This document shows, in pieces, positions 53,287 to 60,634 of a stretch of 64,000 bases of DNA. The notes beneath the pieces are model-generated. The model was not told the DNA's origin, searched no databases, and saw nothing but the letters and a program-made list of their open reading frames with translations. The stretch is from NCBI GenBank assembly GCA_965277025.1, contig OZ255706.1, positions 1,736,001 through 1,800,000 of the forward strand, written 5' to 3'. The DNA comes from Methylomarinum sp965277025. GTDB lineage: Bacteria > Pseudomonadota > Gammaproteobacteria > Methylococcales > Methylomonadaceae. Made by a program: the position numbers and the translations under genes. Each line of letters begins with the position of its first letter. Position 1 is the first letter of the stretch.

Positions 53287-54671
53287 GGGCTAACCTTCAA
53301 GGTGAGAATGACGCAGGCATGATGATGTTCATCATTGCTTAATTCAAGATGGCCGCCATGGGCTTTGGCGAATCGTTGCACCATCGGTAAGCCTAAACCT
53401 GTGCCGTGTTGTTTGTAACTGGCGAAGGGGCGGATTCCTTGCTGGAGCATGCTGTCAGGAAAACCGGGGCCGCTATCGTGTAATTCAAAATACAGCAATG
53501 ATTCTTGCAGATAGACGCGCAGGCTGATTGTACCCGGTTTTTTATCCAGGGATTGTATGGCGTTCAAAAATAAATTCAACAATACCTGGCGCAATTCAGA
53601 AGGCGGTAAAAAAACCTTTAAATCATCGGGTTCCAATTGAAAATTCAACTGGATGTTTTTGTCGACCTGATAACTCAATAAGGTGAGTAATTCATCCAAC
53701 ATGGGATAGAGGGCGAAATGCGCCGACTTTTCCGGTGTTTGTCTGGAATAGGAGAGCAGACCATTCAAGCGGCCCGTCAAACGTTTGATTTCAGCGTTGA
53801 CCAGGGTCAACCGTTCATTTAAATCATCATCCTGGCAATCCTCCAGCATATTTTCCAACGCGACTTGAATGCCGGCCAATGGATTACGTAATTCATGCGC
53901 GGCGCTGGCGGCCAGTTCGCCAACGGCGGCCAGGCGCTCCGCTCTAGCCAGGCTGTGGCTCTGTTCCAGCAGGGCGTGCGTGGCGTTATGGACTTCCTGA
54001 CGTAGAGACTGGGTGTGATTTCGATGCTCTTTTTCCAGCTCAATCAAGCGTGTCACCAGACGATTGTAATTGTTGAACAAGGGGCGCAACATCGGGTCAC
54101 TAACGGGGTCTTCAATCGGTTGTTTTTTTCCTTCAATCAAATTCGATAGCAGCTTGTCCAGTGATTTGATCGGCGTGATAATTTGCCGGTGAAAAAACCA
54201 TTGTCCCAAAAAAAGAATGATTAAAAAAAAGCCACTGGGAATCAAAATCGCCAGTTTCAGTTCCAGTTGGCTGTCGCTGTAGATTTTATCCAGCAAATGT
54301 TCTTCTTCTTGAATTTGACGCAGGACAACCTGGCTTAACAGACTCAACGCAAAATTTTTTCCATTCTGACTGTCCGCATTTTTCAATGCCTGCTGGATTT
54401 CCTTTAATTGCAGTAGGGTAGATGGATTTAAATCATGCTGACTTGCGATGAATTGATCGATCCGGGTAGCGGGAAAAAGCTGATTGGATTGTCGGCTGAG
54501 TGAATCGAATAATAATTGTTCAAGATGATGACTTTCCTGAATATTTTGCTTGATGCTGTCGATGCGTTTGAGGTTTTTCCAGGTTATTCCGCCCAATGCG
54601 AACAACTCGCTCAAGGCCAAAAGGCCCAATACAATGGAGATGATGACAGGACGATAAAATAAATTTTGCAT
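53283..54671 (-). CDS. Sensor histidine kinase
   Basis: A 462-residue membrane kinase. Two transmembrane helices (about 8-28 and 160-178) enclose a periplasmic helical sensor of about 130 residues. Next come a HAMP-like region, a coiled coil, the HisKA box with the phospho-acceptor in AASAAHELRNPLAG, and a HATPase domain with NLFLNAIQSLDK, DSGPGFPD and HGTGLGLPMVQRFAKAHGG. It pairs with the NtrC-type regulator by gene overlap. The stimulus cannot be told from the sensor domain. Confidence 0.95.
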   Translation of the reverse strand: MQNLFYRPVIISIVLGLLALSELFALGGITWKNLKRIDSIKQNIQESHHLEQLLFDSLSRQSNQLFPATRIDQFIASQHDLNPSTLLQLKEIQQALKNADSQNGKNFALSLLSQVVLRQIQEEEHLLDKIYSDSQLELKLAILIPSGFFLIILFLGQWFFHRQIITPIKSLDKLLSNLIEGKKQPIEDPVSDPMLRPLFNNYNRLVTRLIELEKEHRNHTQSLRQEVHNATHALLEQSHSLARAERLAAVGELAASAAHELRNPLAGIQVALENMLEDCQDDDLNERLTLVNAEIKRLTGRLNGLLSYSRQTPEKSAHFALYPMLDELLTLLSYQVDKNIQLNFQLEPDDLKVFLPPSELRQVLLNLFLNAIQSLDKKPGTISLRVYLQESLLYFELHDSGPGFPDSMLQQGIRPFASYKQHGTGLGLPMVQRFAKAHGGHLELSNDEHHHACVILTLKVSP

Positions 54672-54774
54672 TGGATTGAGACGCCCATTTTTAGTAGTTG
54701 CCAGATTTTATACTCTGCACATGAGTTTTTAGCCCTCCTTCATTGTCATTAAGTTAAAATGCAGGGTGGCCAGA

Positions 54775-54817
54775 ACGAAGCGAAACCCATTATTATGGTG
54801 GGTTTCACTTCGTTTTT
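54775..54817. terminator. Long hairpin between the kinase gene and the secreted-protein gene
   Basis: ACGAAGCGAAACCCA (54775-54789) pairs with TGGGTTTCACTTCGT (54799-54813) with one mismatch; T residues follow on the plus strand. It shares GCGAAACCCATT with the palindrome before ttcA, so it may be an intergenic repeat acting as a terminator. Confidence 0.6.
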
Positions 54818-54900
54818 GGTGTACTCCTGTGTTGCCTTACCTCTTGCGACCAACTTCATAACCCGACAGCCACCGGAAGAATGAGCGAAGCGGAAGAACG

Positions 54901-55392
54901 TTATTGGCTGGCCTGAGATTCGCTGATAAGCGTTCCCCGATCATCCATGCTGACGTTAACGATCTTTTCGCCAACCAACAACACCATTTCATATTCTTCG
55001 TCCTGATTATTCGGGTTGGCAATCAGATTCATTTCCAGAATTTTATAACCGGGATAGCGGTTTTCAAGCGATTTGCTCGCCGCATCCGGTAACAACCGGA
55101 AGGCGTTTTTTTCGACAGCGATTACATTAGTGAAAAAAGCGCCGCTTGGTCTGAATAATTTCACCAGTGTTTCCGTATGCTTTTGATCGATGGGCTGTTT
55201 GAAGCTAAGCTCCAGCAGCTGATGATCAAAGTGAATTTTCTCTGACAAATCCAGCCCTGTTGCGGCAGGATATTTTTTATCCAGATAATGGGCCATTTTT
55301 TCAGGTAATTCGGATTTGTTGACAGGTCTTGCCAACACGGCGGCGCTACTCATTGCGCAACACATTAACAAAATAATCGATTTATCAATCAT
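54901..55392 (-). CDS. Small exported protein, PepSY-like
   Basis: A 163-residue protein with signal peptide MIDKSIILLMCCAMSSAAVLA. The start at 55392 has GAGG 9 bp upstream. The mature part has two repeats with a PepSY/BLIP-like pattern (KMAHYLDKKYPAATGLDLSE and LENRYPGYKILEMNLIANPN, then YEMVLLVGEKIVNVSMDDRG). Such domains often sit near periplasmic enzymes or sensors. An IS element lies 36 bp upstream of the start codon and has probably cut it off from its original promoter. Function unknown. Confidence 0.75.
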   Translation of the reverse strand: MIDKSIILLMCCAMSSAAVLARPVNKSELPEKMAHYLDKKYPAATGLDLSEKIHFDHQLLELSFKQPIDQKHTETLVKLFRPSGAFFTNVIAVEKNAFRLLPDAASKSLENRYPGYKILEMNLIANPNNQDEEYEMVLLVGEKIVNVSMDDRGTLISESQASQ

Positions 55393-55428
55393 ATTTGTTT
55401 TCCTCAAAATTCATAAGTTGTTATGAAA

Positions 55429-56532
55429 CTGATGTTACGCGGTTTTGAATTGTTGCAATTCAGCAAAAGCCTGCCGAATAGCCTTGATATATAATTTAGC
55501 CTTCAAGGCAAAATGATTGGTTTGGTGTTTTATTTTGAGACACTCCAGTTTAAAGACCGCCATAATGGCCATAAAAATATGATTGTTTTGTGTTGTTGGG
55601 GTACGAGTAGGCGACTTTGCCAACCCGGCATTGGATTTCAATGATTTATGAAATTCTTCGACTTTCCAGCGTTTCTGATAGATTGCCGCAACTTTTTCAC
55701 CCGCTAATGTTAAATCACTGCACACCAGATTAACGGTTGCCGTACTGCCGTCTTTGTTTGTAAAGATTCGCCGGACAATCAAGACTTCATGTGGGTAGCC
55801 TTTTAGCCAGCCGCGAACTGCTTGTTTATCCTCTAATGCAATGTCACTGACACGGGTAAATTTTCCTTGTTTCTTGTCGTCTACGCTCAACGTCACCAGG
55901 CGATTATCCTTTAAAGCCCCAATGAAATGTTTGTCTTTGTCAACAATAAATTCCAGATTCTCTTTAGCCGTAAACCAGCTATCCATCAACACATAGCGAA
56001 ATTGAAGCCGATTGTTCAAACACTGTTGAATCATCGCACGCATCAGCTCATTTTTGGTCACCGTAGCCATTCGTTTAACCTGCTTTGTTTTGATATCACA
56101 AAACTGAATCGGTTTTTTGACCACTTCAAAGGCTACGGGTATCGAAACATTGCCCGTATGATACAAGGCATTCAATAGATTGATGCCTTTGACTGACCGC
56201 CCCTGGCAATGGTCATAATGCCAACAAATGACTTCATTCTCGTCTGTCCATTGCTTCTCCTGGATGGTATCGTCAAAAATCAAACACCCTGATTCTTCTT
56301 CAATCTTCCGGACTGTTCGTTTAACCTCCAGCCAGAGGTCTTTTGATGTGTACGTCCTGGACGATAAAAAACGCGTGATACTATCATGGCTAACTTCTCC
56401 ATCTAACATTGACGACAAACCCGTCGCCGTCGCATAGCTCGTATTGCTGATTAAATAGTCTGTGTATAGGTCTAATTTCTCTTTGTTCATCCTCAAATTT
56501 TATCAATTATCCGGCGTAGCGCGTAACATCAG
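55429..56532 (-). mobile_element. IS element of the IS4-like YREK type (1104 bp)
   Basis: The ends CTGATGTTACGC and GCGTAACATCAG are perfect 12-bp inverted repeats. The 8-bp target duplication TTATGAAA is at 55421-55428 and 56533-56540. It is unrelated in sequence to copies A1-A4. Confidence 0.95.
55435..56490 (-). CDS. DDE transposase with YREK signature
   Basis: About 351 residues. The N-terminal segment is MNKEKLDLYTDYLISNTSYA; DDE acids lie in LIFDDTIQEKQW and YVLMDSWFTAKEN; and the YREK signature is exact in YQKRWKVEEFHKSLK. Family level (IS4 or IS701-like) is not settled by eye. The frame is intact. The ATG at 56490 is preferred to an upstream TTG. Confidence 0.9.
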   Translation of the reverse strand: MNKEKLDLYTDYLISNTSYATATGLSSMLDGEVSHDSITRFLSSRTYTSKDLWLEVKRTVRKIEEESGCLIFDDTIQEKQWTDENEVICWHYDHCQGRSVKGINLLNALYHTGNVSIPVAFEVVKKPIQFCDIKTKQVKRMATVTKNELMRAMIQQCLNNRLQFRYVLMDSWFTAKENLEFIVDKDKHFIGALKDNRLVTLSVDDKKQGKFTRVSDIALEDKQAVRGWLKGYPHEVLIVRRIFTNKDGSTATVNLVCSDLTLAGEKVAAIYQKRWKVEEFHKSLKSNAGLAKSPTRTPTTQNNHIFMAIMAVFKLECLKIKHQTNHFALKAKLYIKAIRQAFAELQQFKTA

Positions 56533-56540
56533 TTATGAAA

Positions 56541-56683
56541 GTTATTTTCCAGGCAAATACCTCTGACTGTACGCCTGTTTGGTAAACTTGACGTTGCTGT
56601 CGTGGCCGGTTTTGTCCGCGTATATGCCATGGATAGCGCCTATCGCAGTAGCATTATCCATATTCCGAAAGCCTCCGGGGGGT
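56541..56683. other. Short stretch between two IS elements
   Basis: No gene is supported. A plus-strand frame (56582-56684) ends in hydrophobic residues then FRKPPGG and a stop, which could be the 3' remnant of a membrane-protein gene, but nothing upstream continues it. Confidence 0.35.
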
Positions 56684-56740
56684 TAAGGAAGCGCTTACAT
56701 GGACACCGCCAGTTTTGCAAGTACAATTTTGACGAAATAA

Positions 56741-56890
56741 AAATCAGTTGCAGTCTTACATCCGGCCTGTTGTTGGAGTATTTATAACTCCTGGCCTCTA
56801 TGGAATTCGCCGGCGGGGTCCTGTCTGAACAAAGAAGTCGGTGCTTCAAGCGCTTCCCCGGGTTTGACCCGCCGCGGTCTGACCTGTTTC
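56741..56890 (-). ncRNA. Candidate bridge RNA of copy B3
   Basis: The guides are left-target GGAAGCGCT (56857-56849), right-target TTTGTTCA (56833-56826), left-donor ATTCCAT (56806-56800) and right-donor ATGTAAGA (56761-56754). The left-target guide equals the left flank exactly, and the right-target guide is complementary to the right flank TGAACAAA (counting the T of the CT core) over all eight bases. The 1.38-kb IS5-like insertion separates it from the transposase gene. Confidence 0.8.
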
Positions 56891-57020
56891 GCCATAAACT
56901 GTCTATGCAATCGTTGACAGGTGTTGTATGCCTCCTGAAATCGGTTTTATCTCTCGCGGATTTTTCGACAGATCAGGGAAGATCTGGCGAAAAATTCGCC
57001 ACTTGTTTGTTAAGCATTAA

Positions 57021-58401
57021 CAGGCTGTTGAAAAACGCCCCTATGCCGCCGGCTCCAGCCCTTCATTTTGGGTTAAATTTACCTCTGGATGGCCTGATTA
57101 GCCAGGTTTTCCGGTATCAGCCGGTTTATATTGCCCTTTCGAGGCTTTATTTCCACCTTTTGGCGGATTTCAGGCACAACGGTGCCTACGCAGTTGAATA
57201 ACGCCATTGCAACAAGGACATCAGGCGGGTCAGATTATACGCTGCGAAGGTGAATACGGTTTGTGCAGTCACTTTTTTCACTCCGCGAAATCGGGTTTGA
57301 CGTAATCCCCCAACAGTTTTGCTCCAGCCAAAGACTTCTTCGATCCGTTTACGGATTTTGAGACTGCTGGTATAGCCTGGGTGTCGGGTCGTCCGCTTGT
57401 CAATCGCCGAACCTTCCGCTTTTTGAGTTACATGCGGGGTCACCTTCATTGCGCGAAGCTCGGCAACGAAGTTTTGGGTATCATAGTTTTTGTCACTGCC
57501 CACTGTGGCACCCGCTTTTTTGACACTGCGTTTGATCATTTTTGTCGCCGCCTCCCGCTCGGCCGTTCCTGTCGCCCGGGTCACTTCAACATCGATGACC
57601 AAACCATGGCGATTTTCCATGAGTGCATGGCCCGGAAAAGCGAGTTGGGCTTTATCGCCCTGACTTTTTTTATACATCCTTGCTTCCGGGTCCGTTGTCG
57701 ATTCATGCGTGTCGTTACAGCGTTTCTCGCCTTTGAAGTTGACACCCGGATTGCGGGTGGAATCCTCCGGCGGCCGGCTCGAACCGTCTTTGGCCTTGAC
57801 GCTTTTCACAGAAGCCCAGGCCTTGATTAGCGTGCCATCAACCGAAAAGTGTTCGTCTGAGACTAAATCCTGCCATTCGGCCAGGCACAGCACACGATCA
57901 AAAAACAAACGACTCACGCGCTCATTCAATAGACGGTCACGATTGGCGCTGAACGTTGAATGATCCCAAACCTCATCATCCATTGATAAGCCGACAAACC
58001 AACGATACAGCAGATTGAAATCAATGTGTTCGATCAGTTGCCGCTCCGAACGAATGGAAAACAGGATTTGCAACAAACTGGCACGGAGTAAACGCTCGGG
58101 AGGAATTGACGCCCGGCCCCGTCGGGAATACAGGTCATCGAACTCCTCATCCAAAGTAGTCAATAGAATATCGACCAAATATCGTAGTTTGCGTAAAGGA
58201 TGATCACTCGGAATTCTAGATTCCAGCGTCCGATAACTGAATAATTCGTTTTGAGTATAATCAATGCCGCGCATAACGAATAAAAAATCGGGGAATATCA
58301 AATGGATTGAATTATTTTACCATAAATAACAATTTGTAATCAAATGCCAATTATGGCAACGAAACAATGCGGCCTCCATGTTGGATTAAATCAACAGCCT
58401 G
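57021..58401 (-). mobile_element. IS5/IS1182-like element inside copy B3 (1381 bp)
   Basis: The ends CAGGCTGTTGA and TCAACAGCCTG are inverted repeats. TTAA is duplicated on both sides (57017-57020 and 58402-58405). Confidence 0.93.
57186..58274 (-). CDS. IS5/IS1182-like DDE transposase
   Basis: About 362 residues starting MRGIDYTQNELFSYRTLESR. The N-terminal DUF772-like domain (GRASIPPERLLRASLLQILF, RQLIEHIDFNLLYRWFVGL) is followed by the DDE core (FSVDGTLIKAWAS, TVGSDKNYDTQNFV, RKRIEEVFGWSKTVGGLRQ). The frame is intact. The longer frame to 58301 begins with an unlikely start. Confidence 0.92.
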   Translation of the reverse strand: MRGIDYTQNELFSYRTLESRIPSDHPLRKLRYLVDILLTTLDEEFDDLYSRRGRASIPPERLLRASLLQILFSIRSERQLIEHIDFNLLYRWFVGLSMDDEVWDHSTFSANRDRLLNERVSRLFFDRVLCLAEWQDLVSDEHFSVDGTLIKAWASVKSVKAKDGSSRPPEDSTRNPGVNFKGEKRCNDTHESTTDPEARMYKKSQGDKAQLAFPGHALMENRHGLVIDVEVTRATGTAEREAATKMIKRSVKKAGATVGSDKNYDTQNFVAELRAMKVTPHVTQKAEGSAIDKRTTRHPGYTSSLKIRKRIEEVFGWSKTVGGLRQTRFRGVKKVTAQTVFTFAAYNLTRLMSLLQWRYSTA

Positions 58402-58421
58402 TTAATCCACCCGGCAGAATC

Positions 58422-59483
58422 TCATGCCGGCATGCGCCTTTCTATCGTTTCGTACATGGGTTGCCAGACGGTTTGCCGGGCCGTTACCGCCCAGGCAGTT
58501 CGCGCCATCTTGTTCGCCAGAGCAACCGCCACTTCGTTAGGGTGGCAACGGGTCAACAGTTGTTCTACCCGGGCATGACCACCCGGCTGACCCAGCGCTT
58601 GTCGCCTGCGGACATGCCGAATGACCGCTCGAGCGCCATGGATCAATAAACTCCTCAAGTAACCATCCCCCCGTTTGCTGATACCCAACAATCGCTCTTT
58701 ACCACCCGAGGACGATTGCCGGGGCACCAGGCCCAGGAAAGCTGCCAACTGACGACCATTGGCAAAACCTTCTCCACGTTGACCCAGCAAAGCGGCCAGC
58801 AGCGTGGCCGTCAATACGCCAATTCCAGGAATAGGTTCCAGGCGTTGGCTGACCGCATTTTGTCGGTGCCAGGCGGTTATCGTTTTGGTCAGCCGGTCAA
58901 TCTGGGATTCCAGGTAAGTGTGACTTTCCTGCAGGGTATCCAGCAGCTCCCGAACATCCACCGGTAAGTCATTCTCAGCATCTTCCAGAATCTCGGGTAA
59001 GCGTTGCTTGATGTTTTTCACGCCTCGAGGAAGCGCAATCCCGAACTCCAGCAAAACCCCTCTGATGTGATTCTCCAGCGCCACCCGCTGTTTCACCAGC
59101 AACTGCCTGCCATGGTGACAATGAAAAACCGCCTGCTGATCAGGGCTTTTGACCGCAACAAATCGCATGCCGGGTCGTGTAACCGCTTCACAAATAGCCT
59201 CCGCATCGTTTCGGTCATTCTTGTTGGATTTCACATAAGGTTTAACGAAAGCGGGTGCCATCAGCCTGACCTCGTGACCGTATTTTTGTAACTTGCGCGC
59301 CCAGTAATGCGCACCGCCGCATGCTTCCATACCCACCAGACAAGGGGGAAGTTTGGCGCAAAATGCCGGTATTTGACTGCGCTTCAATTGTTTACGCAGT
59401 ACCACCTGGCCTCGTTCGTTAACACCATGGAGCTGAAAAACATTTTTTGCCAAATCAATGCCTAATACGCTAATCTGTTTCAT
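58422..59483 (-). CDS. IS1111-type transposase, copy B3, intact
   Basis: A 353-residue DEDD recombinase. D10, E53, D90 and D93 form the RuvC-like site; the Transposase_20 domain has EPIPGIGVLTATLLAALLG and RQSSSGGKERLLGISKRGD with the serine region. It is the only unbroken copy of three: it has GCGTTGG where B1 and B2 lost a base. It could therefore supply protein in trans to B1 and B2. Confidence 0.95.
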   Translation of the reverse strand: MKQISVLGIDLAKNVFQLHGVNERGQVVLRKQLKRSQIPAFCAKLPPCLVGMEACGGAHYWARKLQKYGHEVRLMAPAFVKPYVKSNKNDRNDAEAICEAVTRPGMRFVAVKSPDQQAVFHCHHGRQLLVKQRVALENHIRGVLLEFGIALPRGVKNIKQRLPEILEDAENDLPVDVRELLDTLQESHTYLESQIDRLTKTITAWHRQNAVSQRLEPIPGIGVLTATLLAALLGQRGEGFANGRQLAAFLGLVPRQSSSGGKERLLGISKRGDGYLRSLLIHGARAVIRHVRRRQALGQPGGHARVEQLLTRCHPNEVAVALANKMARTAWAVTARQTVWQPMYETIERRMPA

Positions 59484-59587
59484 GGATGCCTCCTTCCGTT
59501 TTAGTTAAAAAACTTGCCTTAACTATGGCACATCGATGCCGGTCAAGGGAAGGCGGTGTCCATTCCATCTGAACAAACAGCGATTCC

Positions 59588-60082
59588 TTAAGGCAATGGC
59601 GCAGGTCGGGTAAAGACATAATCGCTGTTCTTGATTTTGCTGTGACAGCTATAACATTCCTGCGCGAAACTGGCGTCCTGACCATAAGGCTGAGCCTTCA
59701 TGCCTTTCCAGCGAGCGTAGCCCCAACCGCCAGTGCTTTTGTATTTAACCGGGTCTTTGATCATAAATTCGATATGAGATAAAGCATCCGGTACGGTCGC
59801 CTGGTCCCAATCAGGATGCTGAGCGTCTTTCCATACCAGTTTTCCCAGTATGGTTCCCGTCGGCCACGGATTGGTTTTTCCCTGACGCGCAGCATTGACG
59901 GCGATACTGTTGCCGACAATGGCGCGCAGGCTGTTATTGTCGGTGCGGTGCGAAACACTGATGACGCGCCAGTTTTTGTAACCGGTGGGAATTTCAATGC
60001 CATTAGGGGCAGGCTGAAAATCGCTGTCGGCCAACGCCAATGTGCAATTAAACGCTATCAAACCAGATAATAATCGATTGAT
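59588..60082 (-). CDS. Cytochrome P460 family protein with an apparent AUC start
   Basis: A c-type haem enzyme of about 164 residues; known P460s oxidise hydroxylamine in the periplasm. The C-terminal haem site is ECYSCH (CxxCH). Family blocks are NPWPTGTILGKLVWK, where a haem-crosslinking Lys would lie, and KSTGGWGYARWKG, NSDYVFTRP. No usual start fits: AAGGAG is followed after 9 nt by ATC (60082), giving (M)NRLLSGLIAFNCTLALA, a good signal peptide. The in-frame TTG at 60061 has no ribosome-binding site and loses the basic residue. It begins 30 bp after the complex-I-like operon. The hairpin of the short dispersed repeat ends it. Confidence 0.85.
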   Translation of the reverse strand: MNRLLSGLIAFNCTLALADSDFQPAPNGIEIPTGYKNWRVISVSHRTDNNSLRAIVGNSIAVNAARQGKTNPWPTGTILGKLVWKDAQHPDWDQATVPDALSHIEFMIKDPVKYKSTGGWGYARWKGMKAQPYGQDASFAQECYSCHSKIKNSDYVFTRPAPLP

Positions 60083-60112
60083 ATATTTTTTCTCCTTTAT
60101 GTACAGGAAAGC

Positions 60113-60625
60113 CTACTTTTTCTTCATCAATGCCAGAATGCCTTTGATCAGCGTTTCTGGCGTGGGCGGACAGCCTGGAATGGTCATATCGACAGGGATG
60201 ACATTGCTGACTGCGCCGCAACAAGCGTAACTGCGGCCGAACTCACCGCCACAGGTGGCGCAATCGCCAGCGGCGATTACCCATTTTGGCGCGGGCGTCG
60301 CTTCATAGGTTCGCAACAACGCTGTCTGCATGTGGCGCGATACCGGGCCTGTCACCAGCAAAACATCGGCATGACGAGGCGAGGCGACAAAGTGTATACC
60401 AAAGCGTTCGATATCGTAAATGGGGTTGTTCATGGCGTGAATTTCCAATTCACAACCATTACATGACCCCGCATCGACTTGGAGGATGGACAGGCTGCCG
60501 GAGAAATTGTGATCGATACGGGTTTTGATTCCAATCCCCAGTTGTTCCAGTTCGGAATCGGTCGGTGCTTTTATCCGTTCGGTGACTACACCGGTTTTGA
60601 AAGTTTTGGCAAAAAGTCTCAGCAT
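60113..60625 (-). CDS. NuoB/HyfI-like iron-sulfur subunit
   Basis: A 170-residue small subunit of a hydrogenase-4/complex-I-like module. The proximal [4Fe-4S] ligands are intact: CNGCELE (near residue 54), AAGDCATCGG and PGCPPTPE. It forms the electron link between the membrane arm and the large subunit. Order in the operon is E-like, F-like, G-like, I-like, followed by the P460 gene. Confidence 0.92.
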   Translation of the reverse strand: MLRLFAKTFKTGVVTERIKAPTDSELEQLGIGIKTRIDHNFSGSLSILQVDAGSCNGCELEIHAMNNPIYDIERFGIHFVASPRHADVLLVTGPVSRHMQTALLRTYEATPAPKWVIAAGDCATCGGEFGRSYACCGAVSNVIPVDMTIPGCPPTPETLIKGILALMKKK

Positions 60626-60634
60626 AGCGTTATC

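Larger units (their letters stand above)
56696..59570 (-). mobile_element. IS1111-type element, copy B3, interrupted by an IS5-like element
   Basis: The left flank is GGAAGCGCT and the right flank GAACAAACAGCG, with CT at both junctions and the sub-terminal repeats ATGGACACCGCC/GGCGGTGTCCAT. The transposase is intact. An IS5-like element (57021-58401) sits between the transposase and the RNA region. Joining the flanks gives the hairpin TTAAGGAAGCGCTG, AACAAA, CAGCGATTCCTTAA, a short form of the dispersed repeat. Confidence 0.92.

Noticed and set aside
56800..57201. Plus-strand open frame over the RNA region of copy B3
   Set aside because: It runs through the bridge-RNA segment into the IS5-like element; the composition is that of noncoding repeat DNA, and its B1 counterpart ends differently.
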